A stretch of DNA of 46,830 nucleotides. It comes from Pseudomonadota bacterium (GTDB lineage Bacteria > Bdellovibrionota_B > Oligoflexia > Oligoflexales > CAIYRB01). Made by a program: the position numbers and the translations under genes. Of this stretch, positions 15,015 through 23,883 are shown piece by piece. Numbering within the stretch: position 1 is the first letter of the stretch; each line of letters opens with the position of its first letter. The stretch covers positions 1 through 46,830 of the forward strand of contig JAPLFY010000138.1 of assembly GCA_026390435.1 (NCBI GenBank), in the 5' to 3' direction. The notes beneath the pieces are model-generated. The model saw only the letters and a list, made by a program, of their open reading frames with translations, made no database searches and was not told the DNA's origin.

Positions 15015-16256
15015 ATGCGCGATGTGGCACCTTTAACTTCCATTGAAAACAATGCTGCCCCCACTCCAGGACTAGCCGTCTTAGGCCTAGCACCGATGGA
15101 GGGAGTGACCGTGTTGCCAATGCGACTGTGGATGCACCTTGCATCAGCTCCTAAATCCCTTGCGACGCCATTCCTTCGCGTAACCGCAACTTATCCTAAT
15201 CATGAGCTGCCGCGCACCTTTGCCCCTGAACTAACAGAACTCCGGGACGCCGTTCCTTACCAATTGGTGCCGCAAATTATGGCGGCAGACCAAGCTGACT
15301 TTGTCAGAATCGCACCACTTTTTCTGCGGCACGCGCCATTTGTCGAGCTAAACTGCGGGTGCCCTTCTCCAACCTGTGTCGGCAGCGGAGCTGGCAGTAG
15401 CCTTTTGCGCGATGCCGACGCATTCCGCTCCGTCATTCAGGCCATCACGAGCGAACTCGGCGCAGAGCGATTCGCCGTCAAGATGCGCACTGGGTTCAAA
15501 GATGACGAGGAATTTACGACGCTATTATCAGCTCTGTCTGAGCACAACTTAGCCAGGCTGACGGTTCACGGACGCACCCGCCCGGACCGCTATAAAGGCT
15601 ATGCCCGCTGGGATTTGATCGAACTGGCAGCAAACATGGCGCAGGCACCAGTGATCGCTTCCGGCGACGTCGTGGACATCGCATCGTTAGCCCACCGCGC
15701 AAAGATCGCACCGAGTGTCAAAGGCACGATCATCGGCCGAGGAGCCTTGCGCAACCCATGGATCTTCGCCGAGCTGCGCAGCGGAGTGCCAGTAAACCTA
15801 AAGTTCTCGACTTTAAAACTCGCGCTGCTCACTCATGCGCTGCTGCATGAGTTGGCCAACACCGATATGGAAGGCCTCTTTGAACTAGCAAAAACTGGCT
15901 TATTTCATCGAGAATGCGGCACGGATGAAGATCGCTGGCAGCACGTTCACGACCAATTAAGTCACCGACTTTGGCCTGGTGCAACAGCATCCTTGACGGC
16001 TCATGAGTCGGTGGATGTGTCTCGCGTCACTCTTGGCCGTTTGAAAATGCTTTGGAACTATCTGCGCAGTAGCTTACCGGCACCATTTTTTGAGCCCGCG
16101 CCACTCCGAGCTGGCAGTTTGCCGGGTTTCCTCACCGGCCTCTCGGCAGCTTACGAAGCAAGCGGGAAACCAGTCAATTTGCAACTCCGGCATGCAGCGG
16201 AATGGGACTGGTTATACAGCGGCGGCAAACAACAGGCTGAGACCTGCCCAACCTAA
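15015..16256 (+). CDS. dus: tRNA-dihydrouridine synthase family protein
   Basis: The protein has the FMN-binding TIM-barrel of the Dus family. GLAPMEGVTVLPMR is the N-terminal signature; ELNCGCPSPTCVGSGAGSSL holds the catalytic Cys (C after SPT); KMRTGFKD and LTVHGRTRPDRYKG follow; VIASGDVVD and IIGRGALRNPWIF bind the phosphate. It reduces uridines in the tRNA D-loop using NADPH. It most resembles the DusC branch in wording, but the subtype is not certain. At 413 residues it is longer than typical (about 310-330), with a C-terminal helical extension of about 100 residues. AGGAG lies 8 nt before the ATG. Confidence 0.9.
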   Translation: MRDVAPLTSIENNAAPTPGLAVLGLAPMEGVTVLPMRLWMHLASAPKSLATPFLRVTATYPNHELPRTFAPELTELRDAVPYQLVPQIMAADQADFVRIAPLFLRHAPFVELNCGCPSPTCVGSGAGSSLLRDADAFRSVIQAITSELGAERFAVKMRTGFKDDEEFTTLLSALSEHNLARLTVHGRTRPDRYKGYARWDLIELAANMAQAPVIASGDVVDIASLAHRAKIAPSVKGTIIGRGALRNPWIFAELRSGVPVNLKFSTLKLALLTHALLHELANTDMEGLFELAKTGLFHRECGTDEDRWQHVHDQLSHRLWPGATASLTAHESVDVSRVTLGRLKMLWNYLRSSLPAPFFEPAPLRAGSLPGFLTGLSAAYEASGKPVNLQLRHAAEWDWLYSGGKQQAETCPT

Positions 16257-16354
16257 ATTCAACTAGATCCAACTGAATCCCGGAAATCACTAGAGTGAAA
16301 AGCTAGCTTTAGCTATGTTCAAGGCAGTCTGTCCTTAAATATAGGATGTCGATT

Positions 16355-17296
16355 ATGTCGATCACGCTTAAATCTGGCCCGGTTAGCAAAGCCGTATTAA
16401 TGCCTGAACGTGGTGGTTTGCTAGCTTCTTTGAAGTTAGACGCTGGAAACGGGACTGAAACCTCGCTGCTCTGGCTACCAGATCAGTTCAATAGCCAGGA
16501 GAGCGGCTGGCCAGGTGGCGGTATGCCACTGCTTTTCCCATTTGCAGGTAGAGTGTTTCATGGTGCGCAGCCGCTACAGTACGCTCTTGGCGAACAGATT
16601 TGGCGGATGCCGATTCATGGCTTTGCCTACGGGCAACCTTGGCAGATACTGGCTAGTACAGCCGACAGCGCTGAGTTAGGCCTACTTTCCGGCCCGCGCA
16701 CCCGCGACTTATTCCCCTTCGAATTCGACCTGCGCGTTAAGTACCAACTTGCGGCCAGCAAGTTGGTGACGGAAGTCACCGTGACTAATCTTGGCGGAAT
16801 ATTGCCGGAAGTACCGCGGATGCCAGTGGCTTTAGGTTGGCATCCCTATTTTCGCCTACCGCTGCGCAATGCGGAGCAAGCAGGGGACCATGCAGGGGAG
16901 CGTGCGGGCAAGTTACGGTTGGAAACCACCGCAACCTCGCAAGTTAGGGTGACACCGGCAGGTAGTGCAGGTAAGACGGCAGCATTCCCTGATACCGGTG
17001 ACGGCGATGTTACGGACCTAAACAATAAACTGCTACATAATCTCATCCTCGGCGATCATACCGATGCTAATGCTACGATCATCGATGAACCCAACAACTT
17101 AGCCATCGATCTCGCCTGGTCGGACTACAGCCGCTATCTAGTGCTTTGGACACAGCCCGAGCAGGGCTTTCACTGTGTGGAACCGTGGATGGGGCTACCC
17201 GATGCGCTGAATAACGGGGAGGGCTTAGCCTGGCTAGACCAAGGCGCCTCCCTGAATTATCGCTTTAGCATCGGACTACGCCAACCATCACTTTAA
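16355..17296 (+). CDS. Aldose 1-epimerase-like protein
   Basis: The protein has the galactose-mutarotase-like fold signature: MPERGGLLASL at the N-terminus, PLLFPFAGRV, PIHGFAYGQPW (likely catalytic His) and GWHPYFRLP (second His). Near the C-terminus, VLWTQPEQGFHCVEPWMGLP carries the general-base Glu position. It probably interconverts alpha and beta hexose anomers or acts on a hexose phosphate, in the cytoplasm. AGGA at 16343-16346 fits the ATG at 16355 better than the one at 16346. The internal Gly/Ala/Glu-rich segment (QAGDHAGERAGK) is a loop insertion. It overlaps the convergent pepA-like gene by 9 bp. Confidence 0.82.
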   Translation: MSITLKSGPVSKAVLMPERGGLLASLKLDAGNGTETSLLWLPDQFNSQESGWPGGGMPLLFPFAGRVFHGAQPLQYALGEQIWRMPIHGFAYGQPWQILASTADSAELGLLSGPRTRDLFPFEFDLRVKYQLAASKLVTEVTVTNLGGILPEVPRMPVALGWHPYFRLPLRNAEQAGDHAGERAGKLRLETTATSQVRVTPAGSAGKTAAFPDTGDGDVTDLNNKLLHNLILGDHTDANATIIDEPNNLAIDLAWSDYSRYLVLWTQPEQGFHCVEPWMGLPDALNNGEGLAWLDQGASLNYRFSIGLRQPSL

Positions 17297-18853
17297 CGTG
17301 CGAGCGCGAAGGAAATCAGCCAATAACTGAACGCATTGGCCTGTGCCACCAGCCTCGATGCAGCCACCGGTATTGCCGTCGCTCCAAGCATACATATCGA
17401 AATGTGCCCAGGGAATATCGCCGACAAAACGTTGCAGGAATAAGGCCGCAACAATGGCACCACCAAAGCGGCTAGGACCGGAGTTAGCCATATCAGCCAC
17501 CGATGATCTAAGCGAACTCAAGTAGTCACTGTAGAGCGGCATGCGCCAGCTTGGCTCACTCGTGCGCTGCGCGGCTGCAAGTAGCGTTTCCGCGAGAGAG
17601 TCATCATTGGCAAAGAGTCCGGCCACACGCGTACCAAGCGCCACTCGCATCGCTCCCGTGAGTGTTGCCAAATCAATCAATGCTTCCGGTGCATCAGCAC
17701 CTTTAGTTTTGACGGCGACATCAATAGCATCTGCGAGAACCAAGCGGCCCTCCGCATCTGTATTGTCGATCTCAACGGTAGTTCCCGATCTAGCCGTGAG
17801 GATATCGCCGGGCCTGTATGAGTGCTTATCTACGGCATTTTCAGCAAGCGCCAAATAGAAGTCACACGGCACGGCCAACTGACTTTGTTCGAGCCAATAG
17901 GCTAGACCGCACAGCGAGGCTGATCCGCCCATATCCTTTTTCATCAGCCGCATACCGGAGTTAATTTTGATATCTAGCCCACCGGTATCAAAGGTCACAC
18001 CCTTACCAACAAATGCAAGTGGACGCTGGCCGCGCTTGCTTCCCTTGGGACGGTACTTTAGATGCACAAGCGCTGGGCCGTTGGCAGCACCCTGGCCCAC
18101 GCCAATGAGAAGGCCCATTTGTTCGCTGACTAGCTTCTTGCCATGCCAAACATCGACAGTCATAGACGAAGACGATTCAAACATCTCTACTATGGCATCA
18201 GCATAGGTCTTTGGGTTTAGCTCCGCAGCCGGCAGATTGACTAGATGACGAGCCATATTGGTCGATACACCGAGCAGCCGGGCTTCTTCAAGCGTGGTCT
18301 CGCTCACCCCCTCTAGACGCAAGCGGGGGAGCGCTTGATTCGCGCGTGGCTGGCGAATCTGCCGGTACCGGTAGCCGCCTAGTTCCAGGCCAACCAGGGC
18401 GCCTAGTTGCTCGTGCTCAGTGGCGGCAACAAAATGAACTTGAAGTTCCCTTAGCGCGTGATCCGCCAATGATGGGATTATCTGCGCCACCAAATCGCGT
18501 GCCACACCATAGGGGCTCACTGCAAAAAGACCGCCGTGAGCAGCCGCTGAGCTTTTCGAGTCCAATTGTACTAGCCACAGAGGCCCATCGTCAGTCGCAG
18601 CATATAGCAGCTCGCCACGCTTCTTCTTGGCCCGCTCAAGGAGCCACTGGGGCACGTCTAGGTGCAAGGACTCAAACGCTTGGGCGGCATCACTTTGCTT
18701 GCCCACGACGACAAGTCGCCCGAGATCGCTCGCGCCATGTTTAGCGGCACCTTTAGCTGTCCCTCCGGCGTGCCCAAGCCAGCCCCGCAAATCAAGATCG
18801 AACAAGCTGAAATTACTAGACTTTTCTTTAGCTCGCCCAGTGCGCTGCGCCAT
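17288..18853 (-). CDS. pepA: Leucyl aminopeptidase (M17 family)
   Basis: The C-terminal catalytic domain carries all M17 landmarks: GKGVTFDTGGLDIK, MKKDMGGSA with metal-binding Lys and Asp, and the family signature NTDAEGRLVLADAI. LIDLATLTGAM and WAHFDMYAW follow. The N-terminal domain (about 200 residues) is a macrodomain-like region of weaker conservation. The enzyme removes N-terminal residues, preferably Leu, with two divalent metals and normally forms hexamers in the cytoplasm. At 521 residues it is of normal length. GGGAG precedes the ATG. Confidence 0.92.
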   Translation of the reverse strand: MAQRTGRAKEKSSNFSLFDLDLRGWLGHAGGTAKGAAKHGASDLGRLVVVGKQSDAAQAFESLHLDVPQWLLERAKKKRGELLYAATDDGPLWLVQLDSKSSAAAHGGLFAVSPYGVARDLVAQIIPSLADHALRELQVHFVAATEHEQLGALVGLELGGYRYRQIRQPRANQALPRLRLEGVSETTLEEARLLGVSTNMARHLVNLPAAELNPKTYADAIVEMFESSSSMTVDVWHGKKLVSEQMGLLIGVGQGAANGPALVHLKYRPKGSKRGQRPLAFVGKGVTFDTGGLDIKINSGMRLMKKDMGGSASLCGLAYWLEQSQLAVPCDFYLALAENAVDKHSYRPGDILTARSGTTVEIDNTDAEGRLVLADAIDVAVKTKGADAPEALIDLATLTGAMRVALGTRVAGLFANDDSLAETLLAAAQRTSEPSWRMPLYSDYLSSLRSSVADMANSGPSRFGGAIVAALFLQRFVGDIPWAHFDMYAWSDGNTGGCIEAGGTGQCVQLLADFLRARTLK

Positions 18854-19046
18854 GGTTCTTCAGCTCCCTACAACTATGGATTTAGCTTCGCGTGATTATT
18901 CATGATTTTCACACCGCCGGGAGAAAAACAAGCCGCATTGCGTAGCCAAGGCGACTTGACCGTAAGTCGTACCCAAGGTACAACCGACTGTTGTAACGAT
19001 AGCTCGCCCAGCCCCATGTTTTGTCCATAAGAGGACCACCTTAAGC

Positions 19047-19328
19047 ATGCCTAAAGTAACGATCAAGACAGACAACAAAACTATCGAAGTGGCCCAGGGC
19101 TACGCCATGATTGACTTGTGCGAAGACCACGACACGTCGATCTTATTCGGCTGCCGCGACGGCGCTTGCGGTGCGTGCATGATCCGCGTCCTTGAGGGTG
19201 TAGAAAACCTCAGCCCGATCCGGGACGACGAGCGCGACTTCCTTGAAACCATGGCGGCAGAACCCAATGAGCGTCTCGCGTGTCAGTGCAAAGTCCTCGG
19301 CGACGTTAAGATCGAAGTCTCAGAATAA
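19047..19328 (+). CDS. 2Fe-2S ferredoxin
   Basis: The 93-residue protein has the plant-type ferredoxin motif GCRDGACGACMIRV (C-x4-C-x2-C) and the distal Cys in LACQCKV, which together bind a 2Fe-2S cluster. It would carry single electrons for an unidentified reductase or oxygenase. The start at 19047 is preceded by GAGG 12 nt away. The downstream endonuclease III frame overlaps its 3' end by about 60 bp if the longer start is used, so the two may be cotranscribed. Confidence 0.92.
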   Translation: MPKVTIKTDNKTIEVAQGYAMIDLCEDHDTSILFGCRDGACGACMIRVLEGVENLSPIRDDERDFLETMAAEPNERLACQCKVLGDVKIEVSE

Positions 19329-20007
19329 GTCCAAAAGTAAAGTCGCCGCAGCAGGCAATAAACGCGCGAAGATCCCTCTCGACGAGATGTTTGCGCGTTT
19401 TGCCGAACACAATCCGAATCCGCGCTGCGAGCTTTATTACACGACTGATTTCCAGCTCCTCTTATCAGTCATGCTATCGGCGCAGACCACAGATAAGTCG
19501 GTGAATGCCGCTATGACCGCCGCTTATGACGCTGGGCTCGACCCCAAGGGCGTCATTAAACTGGGCGCTGAAGGAATGCTAAAGCTGATACGGCGGATCG
19601 GTCTGGCCCCCACCAAGGCCAAGCGCGCTGTCGCCATCGCCCAGCAACTCTTAGAAAACTACGACGGCAAGGTGCCGAGTCAACGAGAAGCCCTGGAGGC
19701 ACTACCCGGGGTCGGTCGCAAGACGGCCAATGTAGTCTTGGCCGAGATATTCGGTGAGCCCACGCTAGCGGTCGACACCCACGTATTCCGAGTGACTCAG
19801 AGACTCGGCCTTCATAACGAGAAGACGCCAGACGCTTGCGAGCAACGCCTCATGGCTCAAATAGACAAGAAGTACCTCCCGCGGGCGCATCACTGGTTTA
19901 TTCTGCTCGGACGCTACACCTGTAAAGCCATCAAGCCACTTTGCGACCAATGTTTTCTTGTCGACTTCTGCCCGAGCGCTAATTTACCAAAGTCCAAGGC
20001 CCCTTAG
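19267..20007 (+). CDS. nth: Endonuclease III (DNA glycosylase/AP lyase)
   Basis: Base-excision repair enzyme for oxidised pyrimidines. LLSVMLSAQTTDKSVN opens the family domain. The helix-hairpin-helix LPGVGRKTANVVL supplies the catalytic Lys, and AVDTHVFRV supplies the catalytic Asp. The C-terminus has a 4Fe-4S motif C-x6-C-x2-C-x5-C (CKAIKPLCDQCFLVDFC). The start is uncertain. The ATG at 19267 lies inside the ferredoxin gene and gives a basic Lys/Ser-rich extension of about 40 residues. The ATG at 19387 gives a minimal enzyme slightly shorter than usual. Neither has a clear ribosome site, so translational coupling to the ferredoxin gene is plausible. The 3' end overlaps the convergent maf-like gene by 29 bp. 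Confidence 0.93.
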   Translation: MSVSRVSAKSSATLRSKSQNKSKSKVAAAGNKRAKIPLDEMFARFAEHNPNPRCELYYTTDFQLLLSVMLSAQTTDKSVNAAMTAAYDAGLDPKGVIKLGAEGMLKLIRRIGLAPTKAKRAVAIAQQLLENYDGKVPSQREALEALPGVGRKTANVVLAEIFGEPTLAVDTHVFRVTQRLGLHNEKTPDACEQRLMAQIDKKYLPRAHHWFILLGRYTCKAIKPLCDQCFLVDFCPSANLPKSKAP

Positions 20008-20608
20008 GTTTTACCAAGGGGTTGACGCCAATGCTGCGCAGGTGCTCCATCAGCTGCAGAAGGGGCAGCCCGATGATCGACGAATGGTCTCCATCAACGC
20101 TGCTAAGCAAATGCACGCCGCGGTTTTCGTATTGGTAGCAGCCGACACTGCCGCGCCACTCCCCTGTGGCTACGTAAGCCTCGATTTCCTCTGGAGATAA
20201 CGCGCGCATGGTCATAGCGACATTGACCAGGCCGGTGCGGATGATCTTCGCGACCCCTGCGCTTTCGGCAAAGGCCAAGGCAAACGCCGAGTGCAGGACA
20301 TGGGTACGACCAGCGAGAGCCTGCAGGCGCAAACGTGCCGTGGGCTCGTCATTAGCCTTATCAAACGTTAAGTCCTGAAAACTTAGGACCTGGTCCGCCC
20401 CGATCACTAAGGCATCGGGGTGTATCTCTGCCACCGCGAGAGCCTTCGCCTCGGCCCTTCGACTTGCCAAGACGCCAGGATGATCGGCCTTTATCGCATA
20501 TTCATCGATCGGGGCTACTTCGACACTAAAGTCGAGACCGGCCGCCTGGAGCAGCGTCCGCCGAAAGGGAGACTGAGACGCCAAAATAAGCTTTTTAACA
20601 CTTGCCAT
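19979..20608 (-). CDS. maf: Maf-family nucleoside triphosphate pyrophosphatase
   Basis: The 209-residue protein starts with the Maf signature KLILASQSPFRRTLLQAAGL. ALVIGADQVLSF holds the catalytic Asp region. It ends with YQYENRGVHLLSSVDGDHSSIIGLP-type wording typical of the YceF/7-methyl-GTP pyrophosphatase branch. The enzyme cleaves modified nucleotides to monophosphate and pyrophosphate. I chose the ATG at 20608; upstream codons in frame run into the divergent gene. The two divergent starts are only about 50 bp apart. Its 3' end overlaps nth by 29 bp. Confidence 0.87.
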   Translation of the reverse strand: MASVKKLILASQSPFRRTLLQAAGLDFSVEVAPIDEYAIKADHPGVLASRRAEAKALAVAEIHPDALVIGADQVLSFQDLTFDKANDEPTARLRLQALAGRTHVLHSAFALAFAESAGVAKIIRTGLVNVAMTMRALSPEEIEAYVATGEWRGSVGCYQYENRGVHLLSSVDGDHSSIIGLPLLQLMEHLRSIGVNPLVKPKGPWTLVN

Positions 20609-20659
20609 GCGGATGCCTCTTTTGAGACTAAGGCCGGGCGCTATTGCCGCGGAGGAACA

Positions 20660-21892
20660 GTGAACGTCACCAGAGATACCCCAGTCAGGACCGCCTGTCA
20701 GCCAGAAGAGCCAACGCAAACCACACCAGAGGCTGAGTTTTTCCCGGAAGAGTTTCGCCGTTTTTGCGACGATCCACAGTCTTTGACCGTGCGCTCGGCG
20801 AAGCAGTTTGGCGTTAGCCCCGAGACCGTCGTTAATTGGCGCTGGCACATGCGCCGCCAAGTAGGAGACGCCGCGACGGCCGAGAAGGCGCTGGCACTTG
20901 CCCCGCAGGAACGCGACGGCTTCCGTCTACTTGCCGATGCCTTTGTGGCTGGCATCACGCCGTATTACATGTCGTTGATGAATCCAGATCCGGCCGTGTC
21001 TTGTCCCATAAGACTGCAGGCATTACCGCGCAGCGAAGAACTAAATGTTCGAGTTGGCGTCATGGACCCACTCGACGAAGTGCCGCACTCCCCAGTGAAA
21101 GAGGTCGTCCAAGTCTATCCCGACCGTGTCGCCTTTTGCGTCGCTCAACTATGTCCTGTTTACTGCCGCTACTGCTTTCGCAAACGCCGCGATGAAGAAG
21201 ACGGACTGCATTTTAATCGCCGCATCATCGATAACGGCATCAATTACATCGCCAGCAATCCGGCGATTCGCGATGTCCTGATTACCGGTGGCGATCCATT
21301 TATCGCCAGTGATAGTGCAATTGAAAATTTGTTAGAGCGTCTTAGCGCCATACCACACGTTGATATCATTCGATTCGGCACACGTACTCCGGTCACCCTC
21401 CCCTACCGAGTCACGGCAAAACTCGCAAAAATGATCGCACGCTTTCACCCCGTTTGGCTCAACACTCATTTTAATTGCGCTGAAGAGCTAACACCGGAAG
21501 CAATCCAAGCCGTCGCCAATTTGGTGGATGCCGGTATTCCGGTCGGCAACCAAGCCGTGCTTTTAAAGGGAATCAACGATACGCCTGAGCGTCTTATGGC
21601 GCTCTGCCGTGCACTACTCAAGGCGCGCGTTCGTCCGTACTATTTATTCCACCCGCATTTAGTGGAAGGAACTGAGCACCTCAGAGTGCCAATCGAGGAT
21701 GGGCTGAAACTGATTCGTTCGCTACGCGGAAATATTACCGGCATGGGCATCCCGACTTACATAGTCGACACCCCGTCCGGAAAAATTCCGATGATGCCCA
21801 ATCATGTACTCGGCACCGACGGCGAGGATTTGCTGCTAGAAGACGTACGTGGGCAAATATGGCGGGAAAAGGCGGCAATGCGGCCTGTGTAG
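20660..21892 (+). CDS. KamA-family radical SAM lysine 2,3-aminomutase
   Basis: Radical SAM motif CPVYCRYCFRKR (C165, C169, C172) in the KamA context, followed by VLITGGDPF, THFNCAEELTPEA, VGNQAVLLKGIND and YYLFHPHLVEGTEHLR. PSGKIPMMPN contains K375, at the PLP-binding position. It should move the alpha-amino group of lysine to the beta carbon using AdoMet, PLP and 4Fe-4S. At 410 residues it is closer to full-length KamA than to the shorter EF-P enzyme EpmB, but sequence alone does not exclude EF-P modification. GGAGGA at 20651-20656 fixes the GTG at 20660; earlier in-frame codons lie antisense to maf. Confidence 0.88.
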   Translation: MNVTRDTPVRTACQPEEPTQTTPEAEFFPEEFRRFCDDPQSLTVRSAKQFGVSPETVVNWRWHMRRQVGDAATAEKALALAPQERDGFRLLADAFVAGITPYYMSLMNPDPAVSCPIRLQALPRSEELNVRVGVMDPLDEVPHSPVKEVVQVYPDRVAFCVAQLCPVYCRYCFRKRRDEEDGLHFNRRIIDNGINYIASNPAIRDVLITGGDPFIASDSAIENLLERLSAIPHVDIIRFGTRTPVTLPYRVTAKLAKMIARFHPVWLNTHFNCAEELTPEAIQAVANLVDAGIPVGNQAVLLKGINDTPERLMALCRALLKARVRPYYLFHPHLVEGTEHLRVPIEDGLKLIRSLRGNITGMGIPTYIVDTPSGKIPMMPNHVLGTDGEDLLLEDVRGQIWREKAAMRPV

Positions 21893-21945
21893 GCGCAACT
21901 CGGGAGCACCCACCAGAAATCATAGCAAAATTGAGATTTTGTCTC

Positions 21946-21969
21946 CTTTAAAGCCAAGGCGCTTTAAAG
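21946..21969. repeat. Hairpin after the KamA-family gene
   Basis: CTTTAAAGC-CAAGGC-GCTTTAAAG is a perfect 9-bp stem with a 6-nt loop, 54 bp past the stop at 21892. It lacks a T-tail, so it is an uncertain terminator. Confidence 0.4.
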
Positions 21970-22176
21970 TGGATTCCAATCCGTCGATTGCGCCAGTGAT
22001 TAGATAAAATCGCGCACACCTATCCACCTGAATTAAAAACATTTCTTAACCATCATTCGCGGCACACCAACTCTCTCAAGTCTCTCTGATTAAAGATGCC
22101 TAGCTGAACAACCGAATCTAAGGGGCCTTAAACGGAGGCTGGGCTATTACGATTCACCGCAAAAGGAGCTTTGCGA

Positions 22177-23799
22177 ATGAGAGTTTGTGCATTAATCGGG
22201 GTGTTTGCTTTATTGGGTGCCTGCGGCAAAAAGAGCAGTTCTGGTTCTGACAGTTCAAGCAGCACCGTCAGTGAAACGGCAGCAAAAGTGCAAGAATTAC
22301 TATCCCAGGCCTATCCGGGGTCCCTGGCAATTTCTGTCTTCCCAACTGATACCACAAGCGCCAAACTCGCCGTTGGCGATGCCGATGCACCGGCTCCCGA
22401 AAGCCTGAAGGCGAAGGCTGCTGAAGCTCAAGAATACCTCGCTGGCAAAGCGAACAGCTGTTTACCAGCAGTCTTCCTTCGCCCAACAAAAGATCTAGAA
22501 GAAGGATGTTACGAATTCGATCAAGATATGATCGACGGCACCAAGGACGGCCACAAGCACGGAACGGCAAACGGCAAGTCAACGATCACTGGCAGCAGCG
22601 AAGCTTGTCTGGTTTCATTTGCACGCTCAAAAATCAAAGAAATCTCAGGCATCATCGATCAGGGACTTGGCCTACAACAAGGTATGATCTGCCAAGCTGT
22701 AAAAGACCAAGTCGACGTTGCAGCTGCTCAAACTGAGGCTGGCATCGACCTGAAAAACACGCTAGGCACAGCAGCAGGCAACAATACCGATTCCCGCAGG
22801 CCAACTTTTGAAGTGAGCGAGGCGACGATCGCTAAAGACGCAGACGGCGTGTACCGCGTCACGATCTCAGTCACCATGACCAAAGACGGCAAATCGACAT
22901 CGCAAACCTACAAACTCAACCACGTGCCAGACAGCACCGACAACAGCACCTACCACGGCGTTATGTCGATCACTCGCAACGACCCACAAAATCCAGGCAA
23001 TACGACGGTAGGTAAGCGCTACATCAGCGTTTCCTATACTCGCAGCATCGTCGATTCTGTCAGTCACCTGAAAACAGAATTACGCTCGGCCCGGATGGAC
23101 ACCAAGCTCGACTCTCTCGCCTTCAATGCAGACGGAACCTTGAATTTCAATGCGGGCACAGCAGATGACGGGAGCTACACGGGTTTCAGCCAGGCCAACG
23201 ACGCCGTCTCCGGGATGCTCTTTGTCGGCTTCGACCTCAACGCCGACAACGACACCGGCACCTTTGAGTACTGGCAAAATCCAGGTGGAAATTACGACGA
23301 GGCCGCACGCGGCATGGTATTTAAACTAGAGCAAAACGCTACAACAGGACGCCTGGAAGGCTGCGGCATGAGTGGCGCCGCTATGGGCGCAACCATGGAT
23401 CAGTCGCTAAGTATCCGCAAGTCGATCAAGGCGGGATCGAGCCTAGGCGTGACAGGGTCCTACCATCCGTTCTTTAATACTGCGACGGATCAAAACGGAT
23501 CTGGTAGCTGCCCCAGCAGTGGTGGCTGCACGCGAACCGGTAATCCCTCAGCATCATGGAACCTCCCAGCCTTTAGCGTCGCCGCAAATGTCACGGCTGC
23601 TGCTGTCTGGGCGAAGGATCAACATTCCAACTATGTAAGCCGTCAATGCGTCGGCCAATCCGCTGCTGGCGTATACGAAATCGACCCAGCTAAGATCACT
23701 GACACAGCAGGATACGAGCTCTTCAAACCAACGGACCGTAGCGACCTAGTCATCGCTAAACCTGATCGTCCTGCTGGTCCGCCACCAGCACGTAAGTAA
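22177..23799 (+). CDS. Large lipoprotein of unknown function
   Basis: AGGAG at 22163-22167 points to the ATG at 22177. The signal peptide ends in a good lipobox (ALLGAC), followed by a Lys/Ser/Gly linker (GKKSSSGSDSSSS), so the 540-residue protein is lipid-anchored. It contains a few Cys residues that could pair, including the SCPSSGGCTR segment. The central part (VYRVTISVTMTKDGK, KRYISVSYTRSIVD) reads as beta strands. It ends in a Pro-rich tail (KPDRPAGPPPARK). No domain is recognised; it may be a surface or periplasmic protein. A hairpin follows at 23819-23834. Confidence 0.8.
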   Translation: MRVCALIGVFALLGACGKKSSSGSDSSSSTVSETAAKVQELLSQAYPGSLAISVFPTDTTSAKLAVGDADAPAPESLKAKAAEAQEYLAGKANSCLPAVFLRPTKDLEEGCYEFDQDMIDGTKDGHKHGTANGKSTITGSSEACLVSFARSKIKEISGIIDQGLGLQQGMICQAVKDQVDVAAAQTEAGIDLKNTLGTAAGNNTDSRRPTFEVSEATIAKDADGVYRVTISVTMTKDGKSTSQTYKLNHVPDSTDNSTYHGVMSITRNDPQNPGNTTVGKRYISVSYTRSIVDSVSHLKTELRSARMDTKLDSLAFNADGTLNFNAGTADDGSYTGFSQANDAVSGMLFVGFDLNADNDTGTFEYWQNPGGNYDEAARGMVFKLEQNATTGRLEGCGMSGAAMGATMDQSLSIRKSIKAGSSLGVTGSYHPFFNTATDQNGSGSCPSSGGCTRTGNPSASWNLPAFSVAANVTAAAVWAKDQHSNYVSRQCVGQSAAGVYEIDPAKITDTAGYELFKPTDRSDLVIAKPDRPAGPPPARK

Positions 23800-23818
23800 G
23801 TGAAGCGTCACCAGACGT

Positions 23819-23834
23819 CACCATCCAGATGGTG
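23819..23834 (+). terminator. Possible terminator after the lipoprotein gene
   Basis: CACCATC-CA-GATGGTG is a perfect 7-bp stem 20 bp past the stop codon, between convergent genes. The downstream tract GTTTTAATTTC is only moderately T-rich and lies some distance away. Confidence 0.45.
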
Positions 23835-23883
23835 AGCCCTAAGTTTTAATTTCAAAAGGGTGCGTCGTGCTCAGGCGGCAGTA